A stretch of DNA of 28,799 nucleotides from Nemertoderma westbladi (taxonomy: Eukaryota; Xenacoelomorpha; Nemertodermatida; Nemertodermatidae): contig JAUCBJ010002836.1 in assembly GCA_032718475.1 (NCBI GenBank), positions 1 through 28,799 of the forward strand, given 5' to 3'. Below are positions 1-9,340 of the stretch, piece after piece (position 1 is the first letter of the stretch; each line of letters opens with the position of its first letter). Made by a program: the position numbers and the translations under genes. The notes beneath the pieces were generated by a model that did not search any database, was not told the origin of the DNA, and saw only the letters and a program-made list of their open reading frames with translations.

Positions 1-3000
1 AGCTTCTCGTTCAGATGGATAGAGAAGTTGACATAAGTTCACTTGGTTTTGCCAAGCCTCGTTTTCCTTAAGGAGATCGATGGTATTCTCCTCATCAAAA
101 AGCTGGTGAACGTCGTCATTATCTGAGGAGTATGGAATTCCCTCAGTTGAGTTGTCTCCCTCACTGGTATCATCTTCCCATTCACTAACCTGGCATACGC
201 TCTCTGGCGGTAGTCTTTCTCTGAGTGTTCTACGGGAAGGGCCAGTAAAGTACCAACCTACTCTAGTTCTTACCGCATAGGTCTGTAGGGGCTGCGGTTG
301 AGCAGGCCGTTTCTCTAATGTCTCCAGCGCCTCATGCGCGTTTTGGCCGATGAGTATTTGCACTCCAGGATAATCAGTCTGGAATCGAGGTATGTTAAGA
401 TGTTGGATGCTCTCATCCTCGTCCCAATTATAAAGGTCTGCTTGAGTAGTAGCGAAGTTCTTTATAGCCACCATTTTCACTGACCTTATGCTGTGTTCTC
501 CTAGTTCGTCCTGGGGGGTGGACAACGCTCCTACATAATAATCAGCTGTTATTGTAGATTTCCAAACTTGCATAATGCCTGACATGTTGAGCTTAGTTTG
601 GAACTTGGGTTGTCCAGCAAATATATCTTCGGCTAGCTCTTTATCGATGAATGTTCCTGTACTACCGGAGTCAAGGAGGGCGTTCACTACATAACTCCTC
701 TCAGGTCCGTGAACCCTTACTTGCACCACAGGAAACTCTCGGATCCCTACATTGGAAGATGACTCTTTCCAAGATGGTTGTCGCTCAGAAGTAGTTAGAG
801 TAAAGTCGTTATCTGTATCTTTTTCATATGTGAGTGCTCGATACACTGCGGTATTTATCATGTAACAGGATTCGTTTTCGTTGGAGAACTCGTCTGTATA
901 GAATCCTTCCATCTCAGATTGATCAGTGTCGTTCACATCACTGAATTGGACATGTAACTCGGAATCACTCACCTGATTCGGACTATTTCGATCGAATTCA
1001 GCGTGCAACAAGATATGATGTTTCGCACCACACTTTGCACACCTTATGTCAGAGAAACAGGTTCGCCGTTGGTGTCCTTGTCTGAGGCAATTATAACATA
1101 ACCGCTTATCCCACATGACTTCGCGTCTCTCCGTTAATGATTTCTTTAGAAATTCATCACACTTATTCAAATGGTGGGTCCCGTCGCACAGCGCACATTT
1201 CGGTTTGATGTTACTTACCTTATTTTGAGTCACATTGTGTACACTTGCCTTTTCTTCGGGTTTTCTCACCTGAATTCTCTTGGGAGACGTGGGAGGAGTT
1301 TTTCTTACCTGTTCCCTCCTGTCATTTGTTCGAGACTTGAATTTACTTACCTGATCTTTAGGCATTTTATTCACGTAATAAGATCTATCCGTGTCCTTCC
1401 CGCTATCTTCTCCTTGAGAAGTCTGGCTTTCGCCGTCATCGGTATAACATACTGGTGTTACCTTTCTCCTAGAGACGGGTTTTTCACTTACCTTGTTTTC
1501 CGGTGTCTTCTCTCTGGACAGTTTCAGGAGCTGTAATTTCACTTCTCCATCTAGGAATGACATGAGATCAGCCATGGTAGGGTCTCGTCGTTGTTGTTCC
1601 ATCATATATAACACTTTCTTATCCCAGCGTGTACCTACTCCACCTTTCGGTAAAGTAGAAGCCACTGCTCTAATAACCATAGTGTTCTGATACTCATGAG
1701 ACTTACCTAGCCAATCTAATTGTCTGCAGATCTCCTGGATCTCATCGGAAAACTCGATAATTCCACTACTAATAAACTTTCGGGGCGCTACTAACTTTGC
1801 ATATAAGTACCCAGCGATATTATTCCTATTACCATACCTGATGTTTAGTGTATCCCAAACTTGTCTTAATCCGTCTGGATGTCCAATAAACTTTAACGCC
1901 ATTAACTTGGGAGATCCTTCCAAGCACTCGATGAGGTATCTAAGTTTTTCTCCATTAGATAGTACAGAGTTCTGTATGTTATCTTTGTAATATTCATTAA
2001 AAGGTAACCATTTCATCTCATCTCCATTGAACTTGACGATCTCTCCCACCTTTACCGCTTGCCGGGCTTCGGTTCTAGCCATTTGACGCGTAAAACTTTC
2101 TTGGGCCATCGTGTTATTTAATATCGAGTTATCGGTATATAAATTTCTCGGATTATGATCAGTTCTATAGGGAATATCATTATCAACAGGTCTATAAGTA
2201 CCCTTAATAGGGTTCACTATAGGAGTTTCTACTTCGCTAGCAGTATATATGCGTGTAGGCTCCACGCCTTGCGCATGAGATACTTCAGACCTAACAGGTT
2301 GACACATTGTTACAGAGGGTGGTGGTATACCTCTTTGAGTATTTACTAATTTATCGCGTTCTAACGCGATACTTTGCTGCACTTCTTGCAACTCTAGCCT
2401 ACTTTCCCTTACTGTGCCCTTGAACTGCTGGACAGTCTCCTGCATCTGTCCGAGCAGGATATCCATCCCCCGCCGTCCCTCGTCCACCCATTCGACCGCC
2501 GAAGCGGGAGTCGCCAACGTTGTAGCGGGCGGACGATGGACAACGGGCGACAAATTATGAATATTTCGCTCGGGACCCAGGACCTGAACTGTCTCTGGGG
2601 CAGTTCTACGGGGCACAGGTAGCTTAGTGCTATGCAGAGGGAATTTAGAGGTAACTTCAGGGAGCACAGGGGTGTCTATCACCGAAGGGGTGATTTCGAG
2701 AACAGGCCTAATTATTTCAGGCTCATCTACTATAGTAGGGAGTCTTTCTATTTTAATTATTTGGTCTGTGGGTTCTGTACTGCCTAAGTTGGTGCTATTT
2801 AGTTGCCTTCTAACAGCTGGAGGCAAATCAGGCAATTTCTGACGGTGGAATGTTCTTTTACGTCTGCTTAGACGAGATCTATTTCCTTTGCCTTCAGTAT
2901 CGGTGGTATCGCCTTCCTCAGATGATGTATATCCCTGCCTTTTGGGAGTAGATCGATTCATCATCTGCATATTACTAGCTGTTAACTGTTTATTTATGCA

Positions 3001-4461
3001 GTCTTGATTCTCCTGAATGTTTTCTAATTCTAATTGGGTGGTTTCTTCAGTCGCTCTCCGTTCTGCTTCTGCCACTGCCTCTGCCGCCTTTCTTTCAGCT
3101 TCGGCCGCTTTTGCTTCTGCCGCTGCCTCTGCCGCCTTTGCCTCTGCCGCTGCCTCTGCCGCCTTTGCCTCTGCCGCTGCCACTTTTGCCTCTGCCTCTG
3201 CCGCTGCCTCTGCCGCCTTTGCCTCTGCCGCTGCCTCTGCCGCTGCCGCTTTTCTTTCTGCTTCTGCAGCTACCACTGCTGCTTTCTTTCTGTCTTCTAT
3301 ACGTTTTTTCTTTACTTGTTCTTCTTGGACTCGTGTCAGGCGGAGTTGTTCATCAAATTTAGCCTGATTCGCAGCCCTCATTTCCACATCGATGGCATCC
3401 AACACAAGCTTGGTTCCTTCACTATTAGGGCTAAGTCCCTCTAACCTTCTCCTCAACTCGTCATTACCTAAAAAACGTTGATAGTCTGACAGATAGATGT
3501 CAATGGCATCCCTCTTATGCGGTTTCTCTGCCGTCGCTTCACTTTCCACTTGGGAAAAAGTAGCGTCTGTTGATTCTCCATGGGTTGAGCGCTCCTCCAA
3601 CTGAGCTTTCCACTGAGCTGCTCCTTGAACCTGGCGACTCACCCGTTGAAACCAAGTCTTTACGGCAACTTGCAACGAAGTGTCTTGCCTTCTTTTAGAA
3701 GCCTCCTCAAAGGCCGATAAGATTAGCCTGATTCGTAGAATTCTTTCCCTAACTTGATAAAGCAGCGATCCCTGCTCTTGAGGTCCTTGAGGTTGTTGAA
3801 ACAGTTGTTCTTTTACTCGCTCCATAGAGCTGAAGAATCCCTGTGCGTATCCGGCTGCGGACCTCTTCCACACAGCTGGATCGATGGTTTCCTTGGCTAC
3901 TCCCATCCGGTGTATGTCTTCCCAGGCAGCTTCTGATAAATCAAACGGGAGTCCGGGTCCGGGAAAGTTCCATTGCGACTCGACAATAGACTTCAGTTCT
4001 TCACTCGTGTATCCCGCGTAACTATCCCTAGTTGACCGTTGACTTCTCGCCCAATCGATCTGGTGTTCTTCCACCGCGATCAATAACCTAGTGAGTACGG
4101 CTGCAGGAAGGATGAGAAGGGGATCCGTATAAACCGCATCCATCATCTCTGCTCCGCGCTCGGGTGTCAGCTCTACAGTATCCTCACTACTGGAGCTGCT
4201 GGGCCGCTGAGGAATAAGTTCTTGACTCGCGGGTTGTTGCTGTTCCGCTGCTTCTTGGTCCCGCTTGACTTGAGCTCGGGTGCCTATGATAGACCTACGA
4301 TGTTGGACTAGCCTAGGTTCTGTTATTACTACTGGAGGGATGACCTTCCTCACAGTGGGAGGTGAACTGAACTTACGACCAGACGGTTGTACGTCTCTAT
4401 CTGAGTCGCAGATAGTTACATCTAATAAACTGTCTGACAGGTTCTGCTTAGTATCAGACAT
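1..4461 (-). CDS. BEL/Pao retrotransposon Gag-protease polyprotein, intact but cut by the window edge
   Basis: This frame runs from an ATG at 4461-4459 to base 1 without a stop: 1487 codons, with the 3' part outside the window. An in-frame TAA lies about 15 codons upstream, so this ATG is the likely start. In order: a charged N-terminal region; an Ala/Glu/Lys repeat near residues 400-467; a Pro-rich linker; a DUF1759-type BEL Gag core near residues 808-968 (FNGDEMKWLPF, then YLIECLEGSPK); Cys/His knuckles near residues 1088-1140, including CYNCLRQGHQRRTC (C-x2-C-x4-H-x4-C); an aspartic protease motif LLDSGSTGTFID near residue 1260; and a DUF1758-like tail (ILIGQNAHEAL, VGWYFTGP). Reverse transcriptase, RNase H and integrase would follow to the left. 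Known for the family: one polyprotein is cleaved by its own protease and packages the element RNA. The absence of any stop suggests a young copy. The N-terminal extension before the Gag core is unusually long. Confidence 0.9.
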   Translation of the reverse strand, partial: MSDTKQNLSDSLLDVTICDSDRDVQPSGRKFSSPPTVRKVIPPVVITEPRLVQHRRSIIGTRAQVKRDQEAAEQQQPASQELIPQRPSSSSSEDTVELTPERGAEMMDAVYTDPLLILPAAVLTRLLIAVEEHQIDWARSQRSTRDSYAGYTSEELKSIVESQWNFPGPGLPFDLSEAAWEDIHRMGVAKETIDPAVWKRSAAGYAQGFFSSMERVKEQLFQQPQGPQEQGSLLYQVRERILRIRLILSAFEEASKRRQDTSLQVAVKTWFQRVSRQVQGAAQWKAQLEERSTHGESTDATFSQVESEATAEKPHKRDAIDIYLSDYQRFLGNDELRRRLEGLSPNSEGTKLVLDAIDVEMRAANQAKFDEQLRLTRVQEEQVKKKRIEDRKKAAVVAAEAERKAAAAEAAAEAKAAEAAAEAEAKVAAAEAKAAEAAAEAKAAEAAAEAKAAEAERKAAEAVAEAERRATEETTQLELENIQENQDCINKQLTASNMQMMNRSTPKRQGYTSSEEGDTTDTEGKGNRSRLSRRKRTFHRQKLPDLPPAVRRQLNSTNLGSTEPTDQIIKIERLPTIVDEPEIIRPVLEITPSVIDTPVLPEVTSKFPLHSTKLPVPRRTAPETVQVLGPERNIHNLSPVVHRPPATTLATPASAVEWVDEGRRGMDILLGQMQETVQQFKGTVRESRLELQEVQQSIALERDKLVNTQRGIPPPSVTMCQPVRSEVSHAQGVEPTRIYTASEVETPIVNPIKGTYRPVDNDIPYRTDHNPRNLYTDNSILNNTMAQESFTRQMARTEARQAVKVGEIVKFNGDEMKWLPFNEYYKDNIQNSVLSNGEKLRYLIECLEGSPKLMALKFIGHPDGLRQVWDTLNIRYGNRNNIAGYLYAKLVAPRKFISSGIIEFSDEIQEICRQLDWLGKSHEYQNTMVIRAVASTLPKGGVGTRWDKKVLYMMEQQRRDPTMADLMSFLDGEVKLQLLKLSREKTPENKVSEKPVSRRKVTPVCYTDDGESQTSQGEDSGKDTDRSYYVNKMPKDQVSKFKSRTNDRREQVRKTPPTSPKRIQVRKPEEKASVHNVTQNKVSNIKPKCALCDGTHHLNKCDEFLKKSLTERREVMWDKRLCYNCLRQGHQRRTCFSDIRCAKCGAKHHILLHAEFDRNSPNQVSDSELHVQFSDVNDTDQSEMEGFYTDEFSNENESCYMINTAVYRALTYEKDTDNDFTLTTSERQPSWKESSSNVGIREFPVVQVRVHGPERSYVVNALLDSGSTGTFIDKELAEDIFAGQPKFQTKLNMSGIMQVWKSTITADYYVGALSTPQDELGEHSIRSVKMVAIKNFATTQADLYNWDEDESIQHLNIPRFQTDYPGVQILIGQNAHEALETLEKRPAQPQPLQTYAVRTRVGWYFTGPSRRTLRERLPPESVCQVSEWEDDTSEGDNSTEGIPYSSDNDDVHQLFDEENTIDLLKENEAWQNQVNLCQLLYPSEREA
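967..1495 (-). other. Cluster of in-frame 5' splice-donor-like motifs
   Basis: On the minus strand the Gag frame contains AAG or CAG followed by GTAAGT, GTAAGA, GTGAGA or GTGAGT at 1486-1495, 1345-1354, 1303-1312, 1264-1273, 1212-1221 and 967-976. A seventh, CAGGTTAGT, lies at 183-192. Each is read in the same phase as Lys/Gln-Val-Ser/Arg. They sit in the basic linker and knuckle region. They may be real donors, a short repeated peptide, or coincidence. Confidence 0.35.
3063..3260 (-). repeat. In-frame coding minisatellite (27 bp, 9 residues)
   Basis: Inside the BEL/Pao Gag frame, a GCA/GCG/GAG-rich block repeats with a period of 27 bases, for example between 3131 and 3158. It encodes Ala-rich units of the type AKAAEAAAE. 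The reading frame survives because the unit is a multiple of three. The peptide should form a long charged helix. The long plus-strand frames here, rich in Ala, Leu or Cys, are mirror images of this repeat. Confidence 0.8.
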
Positions 4462-4605
4462 GACTAAGTATACCGTTGAATGTCTACCGCTGTATTACAG
4501 TCTGAGCAAGTCTAGTAACTCAGTATTAACTGCTAGCCTAGTAATTAATTACCGGTACTGCTACTCAGTGTAGCTTGATATATAATATATTAGAATACCG
4601 ATATG

Positions 4606-4850
4606 CTTATAGTATATATAACTATTATTACAGACTAGGTTTATCACTGAATACCGGTATAATTTTAGCACAAATATATATAAATATATAATAGGCCTAT
4701 CGTGGATACCGGTATGCAGTTTACACTTATAGTGTATATATATAAGTATAATTACAGACTAGAATTAATTACAGAATACCGGTATGATTTCAACCTAAAA
4801 TTTATAGAAATAAATATAATAAGCCTATTGTAAATACCGGTATGTCAATT
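4606..4850. repeat. Two-copy tandem repeat, about 120 bp
   Basis: CTTATAGT-starting units begin at 4606 and 4726. Each continues through ATTACAGACTAG, a TACCGGTAT site, an AT-rich stretch, TA(G/A)GCCTAT and a second TACCGGTAT. The copies have diverged by substitutions and small indels. Confidence 0.75.
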
Positions 4851-5772
4851 ATTTTAGAATAATTGAATTTCTGAACTTTAGGGTTACTTGGTTACTTTAA
4901 CTTACTTTATTACCGTTATTTAAGCAGTAGTCCAACTGATATTGAGACCTAATTGTTATATGGTAGGCCTACTATTTATAAATCGTTAGATTTGATTTAT
5001 AATATATATATACCCGTTTTAATGGGTTTAGTCAATGTTTGAAATAAATGTTATTATTTCTGGGGTAATCACTACACAAAGCGGTACGCTTTCAGTGAAG
5101 TGTTACGTACAGGACACTAAAACAAATGATTCTAATTTACCTAAGTTACTTAATACTACAAATTACGTACAATTTGGGTGAGATTACAATCTCTAAATAA
5201 ACACAAAAATTTACAAAAAACACAAAATACGAATTTTTAGGGTAATTTTACAAGAAGTCTAAAAACCAGCCTAACAAAGGGTTAGAATTCTGGTTATTAC
5301 AACGGACAGGGTACTACGGTATTTGAAATAATAAGTAGTAGTAAATACACTGCGTTGTCCAGATAGAAAAATACCACCGCCTGACGACCTATAGCCGTAT
5401 CGCTATAGGTTCTACGTTATGTATCACGGAGTGTTCCTACCTAGAAGTTAATAGAGCTAATCGAACGTGCCTATCAACCACTTTACAACACAAATATAAT
5501 GTCTACACTAATTACTTCGGAAAGTACTGTACACTAAACCCTAAATTAGGTACGAGTACTTGTACAACAGATAATCAGTAGTTAAATATACTTGAACAGC
5601 TAAAAGAACCACGGCATCTGCTGGAGTGACCGATGCACAAAATCACCAGTCTTTACCTACGCCAAGCAGCCCGTGTAGTACCGGGGTTAATTTAACTATA
5701 GCGGTATGTATAACAAACACAATTACTGTAGGAACAAACTTGGGGAATGAATGTTGCGGATAATCGCATAAA

Positions 5773-6348
5773 CTCTGAATAATAAATATTACGCTACGCG
5801 TACAAACTACTCAAACAAAATGCAGACCGAACACTGGCAGACTACTATCAAGCCTAAACAAACTACGGTATATGCAGACTCCGAAATAATTAGGTAGTAT
5901 GCGTTCTAACCCAGTAGTACGACTTATTCTTTAATTGGGGGTTTACCTTACAGCATTCGCTGCCCCTACTTCCTAACCGTTCTTTATCGGACAAGTGATC
6001 TACACACGCTGCAATCCGCTCAGGCCTAATAACAGCCAGACAACTATCCAGCCTACAAATTATCTAAATAAAATTATACGCTACCCGTACAGACTTACAC
6101 AAACAAAGTACAGACTAAACGATGGCAGACTACTCTCAAGCCTAAATAAACTACAGGACATGCAGACTCCGAAATGATTAGGGAGTATGCGTTCTAACCC
6201 AGTAGTACGACTTATTCTTTAGTTGGGGGTTTACCTTACAGCATTCGCTGCCCCTACTTCCTAACCGTACTTAATCGGACAGGTGATCTACACACACTGC
6301 AATTCGTTCGGACTTAACAGCAATCAGACAACAGCTCAGCCTACAAAT
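5773..6348. repeat. Two-copy tandem duplication, 288 bp
   Basis: The first copy spans about 5773-6060 and the second about 6061-6348. GCGTTCTAACCCAGTAGTAC occurs at 5901 and again at 6189, 288 bases apart. The block from there to CTTCCTAACCGT is nearly identical between copies, while the edges are more diverged. No coding function is apparent. Confidence 0.9.
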
Positions 6349-6530
6349 CGTCTGTACAATCTGATCAGGTTTACACGCCTTCTGTTCAATACTGGCCTAC
6401 AAATAAATAAAACTTGACAGAAATAAGTAAACCATATAAAGGAATAAGGGGTGATCAATCCCTAATCCCTTAAACAGCCTACCGGTATGCAACAATCAAA
6501 TCGAATAATACTAGTGTACTTATACGGAAG

Positions 6531-6668
6531 TACCGGTTAGGACAGCTAGGCCTACGGACCTACAGAAGTACCGGTTCTGGCAGTTAGACCTACGGACCTA
6601 CGGCAGTACCGGTTCTGGCAGTTGGGCCTACTGACCTACAGATGTACCGGTTCAGGTTTACCGGTTGA
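6531..6668. repeat. 38-bp tandem repeat carrying TACCGGTT
   Basis: TACCGGTT starts at 6531, 6569, 6607 and 6645, exactly 38 bases apart. Between them lies a conserved CTGGCAGTTAG-CCTAC-GACCTAC segment. The last copy decays into two further ACCGGT sites. ACCGGT is palindromic, so the array could be a set of protein-binding sites, but that is inference. Confidence 0.9.
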
Positions 6669-6685
6669 CCGGTACTTTCAACTTT

Positions 6686-7500
6686 ATTGCTTACTGCAAT
6701 AAAGAAGCTATATCCTTTAATGTTCGCGCTTTCAGACCTTTGGCAGTTTAACCCGCCAAATTAAGATGTCTTCTAGATATTAAATCGCTTTTTAGCCTAT
6801 GACAAATATTTGATTCACTACACTAGTCGAAACCAATCTGTGCGCGATCATTCACCCGCTGGATATTCCCGGGAGATTGGGTTCGACGGTTTAATTTTAT
6901 TGCTATGTAAGCCTAATGTATTATTCGACTGACAGTATTATATAATGATAATTGATGTTAACGACATACTGACTATACTGAGTATTACTGAGATACTGAG
7001 TATTATATAATCTCTGACAATATTATTTACCTTCGGGAATATTAACAGTTCCTTTAGGACGTGGCGCTTTATCTATATAAACAGAGTTATGACTTAAACT
7101 ACTCACAACGATATGGCTTAATTATAATTCACATATATGGCGCATTCTTTAGGAAGTGCTTCTTTAACAGACTCACTCGTACACAATGCTGCACAATACT
7201 GCACACTAATCTGCCAATCTTCACTGATTTTAGTCACATATAAAAGGAACACAGACTGACTCATGTAGGGTCTACCAAATAACATTAGATTCACTTCAAA
7301 CCACTTTAACATAAGTCACAATCGTTATTGGTAACCTTTCTCTCTTACCTTCGGTATATCAAGAATATTGGGTGTCGGGGTTATTTCTCGTTATTCCAAT
7401 ATAATAATTCATCAACAAATATAATGAATAACCGACAACAAATAGCAGTATACAGTATTGATTGAGCAGGTAATTTTAGCAGTTTCAGCAGTTATTAAAA
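6686..7500 (+). repeat. Left arm of a long inverted repeat
   Basis: This stretch is the reverse complement, with moderate divergence, of about 19440-20206. Matching anchors include GTTCGCGCTT at 6722 with 20170, CCTTTAGGACGTGGCGC at 7051 with 19892, and ACCGAC at 7431 with 19506. The anchor sums stay near 26,890-26,943, so the pairing is collinear with few indels. Similarity fades on both sides, so the ends are approximate. The arms may be terminal inverted repeats of one element, or two LTR copies of one family in opposite orientation. No coding sequence is seen. Confidence 0.85.
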
Positions 7501-7949
7501 GCCGTGTGTCAGCAGTGATTACGAAATTGCAGTGATTCCATGAGTTAAAGGATATATGTCCTTAACCTACTAGTGTTGAGCTAAAAAGCAGAAAGCACAA
7601 AACACTACAAAGCCGTTCTTTCGTGGCTTTGAAAAACTCGTGACTACTGCTCTATACGAGGATACCAACTACCCTTATTCCACGAAGCTCCCGTTCAACA
7701 CAGAGAAAGAGCAGTGAGATAGGAAAATTTCAGTTCAGTAGCTCTGTGATAGGTCAAAATCAAGGCTAACTCAAATTCTATTGGGAGATACAAAAACAAG
7801 GCTATGACGCAACCTTTCTAGGCTGGTTGGCCGATTAAACAGAGCCCAGATACCTGCGTACAGCAAATCAGCCAATAAGCTGGTAGCTTGCACTATTTTT
7901 AGCTATAGATCCCTTTAGAGTATTCTAGCGACCGGGGGGGGGGGGAACT
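7501..7949. other. No gene seen; ends in a 12-G tract
   Basis: No coding signal is apparent. A run of 12 G occupies 7934-7945, directly before sequence that reads as the truncated LINE ORF1. The tract may mark the 5' junction of the LINE insertion. A CCAAT sequence occurs near 7872. Confidence 0.4.
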
Positions 7950-8477
7950 GGCCAACAAGGCAAACGAATCAGTTATCCCACAAAAGCTTTTACAATAATC
8001 AACAAAGGTACTTGGAATATCTCGATCGCGAGAAGCGCTCCTTAAATATTATTGTAATAGGAGTTCCGGAATACACCGTACTCAACGATCCTAACGGTTC
8101 AAAGGCGACGTCGGATGATGAGAAATGCATGGCGGTTCTACGCGCTATGTCTCTTCAACATTTCAGCACGAGTTTTGTAAACAGCGAACGAATTGGTAAT
8201 ACTAAACCAGGTTATAACAGACCACTGAAGTTGGTTTTCAATGACAGATCCACTGTCAATGACATTATCAATAACTCAAAATCCCTCAAAGAAGCCGGTG
8301 CAGAATATGAGAAGATATTTATCTGTACGGAAAGAAAAGTCCCGGTTATTCGAATCGCTAAAAGCAGAGAAGGCAAAACCTGAAAATCAGGGAAAGGAAA
8401 TACAAATCGACTGGAAACAGAGAGGCTTACTCGTCGACGGTAAGCTTGTTGATAGATATAACCCGCGGTTTTTTTAA
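7950..8477 (+). pseudogene. LINE ORF1-like protein, 5'-truncated and frameshifted
   Basis: The frame is open from about 7950 and reads NIIVIGVPE, then a D-rich loop, RIGNTKPGYNRPLKLVF and IFICTERK. This resembles ORF1 or Gag-like proteins of invertebrate non-LTR elements, which carry an RNA-binding fold followed by basic residues. Near 8335-8345 the similarity moves to another frame, which carries the Lys-rich C-terminal helix and GLLVDGKLVDRYNPRFF before a stop at 8477. A single indel explains this. No ATG is convincing at the 5' side, in line with truncation. The endonuclease frame starts 8 bases downstream. Known role of the family: binding element RNA for target-primed reverse transcription. 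Confidence 0.6.
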
Positions 8478-8485
8478 AAACTGAG

Positions 8486-9340
8486 ATGGAAAACTCGCTA
8501 TCTGTATTGTGCTGTAATATTAATGGAATTGGAGGTAAATTTGAATCGAAAGTTTTTACTGACATTTTGTACGATTATGATATTATTGCGGTAACAGAAC
8601 TTAAAACCCAATACCAAGTAGGACTTCCTGGTTATGTATTTACTCGCAGTTAACGAATCCCAGGAGAATCACGCCGCGGTGGAACCGGTGTATTTATCCG
8701 ATCAGCTCTATGGGAGGGGGTAAGTGATATAACTGTATATAAAGACCAAGTGTGGTTTTCATTTATTTTCGATAGGGACATTAGATACGGTGCAATATAT
8801 ATTACACCCTCTGACTCTCCATTTTTTACGCTCGATTCCTTTGCACATATTAGTGAACAGTGCCATTTATTTAACAAAAATGTCATATTTGGAGATTTTA
8901 ATGCTAGGATGAACGATTTAAATTTATTTAGTGACAACTTGTTGAAACATGGTACCACCTTAACATACTCAGGAAATGTTGATAATAAGTTAAATGCAAA
9001 CGGCTGTGAATTAAAACAGCTATGTCAACTATATAAATTAAAACCTTTGAATCATGCAATTTTAACAAGCAATAGCTTCAACGGCAGCCTCACATTTAGA
9101 CAGGGCACGAACTGGGTATCCCAAGTTGATTGGGTGATCTGCTCAGCCGAGTTGTTGCAGCATTTTACATATTTAAATTTCCTACAGAATCTAGATTGCA
9201 CTAATCATGCCGGTTTATCTTTTGAGTTAAAAATTAAACCCCTTGATGTGTCAAGTCTAGTAGCACGCTCATCACAATTAGGTATTTCTGTACAACCATT
9301 AATACCAAATAATAAGCCAAAACTGCACTATAACTCGATC
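8486..9340 (+). pseudogene. LINE apurinic-type endonuclease domain, one stop, then interrupted
   Basis: From the ATG at 8486 the frame shows the exonuclease-endonuclease-phosphatase signature: LCCNINGI near the start, AVTELK, RGGTGVFIR, the YITPSDSPFF loop, GDFNAR, WVSQVDWVI and finally TNHAGLSFEL in place of the usual S-D-H. Codon 56, at 8651-8653, is TAA, so the protein is broken; the rest of the domain is in the same frame. The frame ends artificially at 9382 because a foldback element is inserted at 9341. Known role: nicking target DNA to prime reverse transcription. Reverse transcriptase follows after the insertion. Confidence 0.85.

Larger units (their letters stand above)
4462..6685 (-). 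other. Leader side of the BEL/Pao element: non-coding, repeat-rich
   Basis: No coding region is seen here. The stretch is AT-rich and lies upstream of the minus-strand gag start, so it should hold the 5' untranslated leader and possibly LTR sequence. It contains three tandem-repeat families, listed separately, and about ten copies of TACCGGT, for example at 4652, 4777, 6531, 6569, 6607 and 6645. A perfect hairpin, CTTTATTGC-ttact-GCAATAAAG, lies at 6682-6704, at the outer edge of the inverted arm. I could not place LTR ends or a primer-binding site with confidence. Confidence 0.5.

Noticed and set aside
1171-1690. Plus-strand frames of 121 and 65 codons
   Set aside because: They lie opposite the continuous minus-strand BEL/Pao frame and have no motif of their own.
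3017-3444. Three overlapping plus-strand frames rich in Ala, Cys or Leu/Pro
   Set aside because: They are antisense shadows of the coding minisatellite in the minus-strand Gag frame.
6682-6704. CTTTATTGC/GCAATAAAG hairpin as a terminator
   Set aside because: A bacterial-type terminator does not apply here; the stem is simply noted as a possible landmark at the arm edge.
7118-7312. 64-codon minus-strand frame in the left inverted arm
   Set aside because: The matching region of the right arm carries indels that would break it, and no motif is present.
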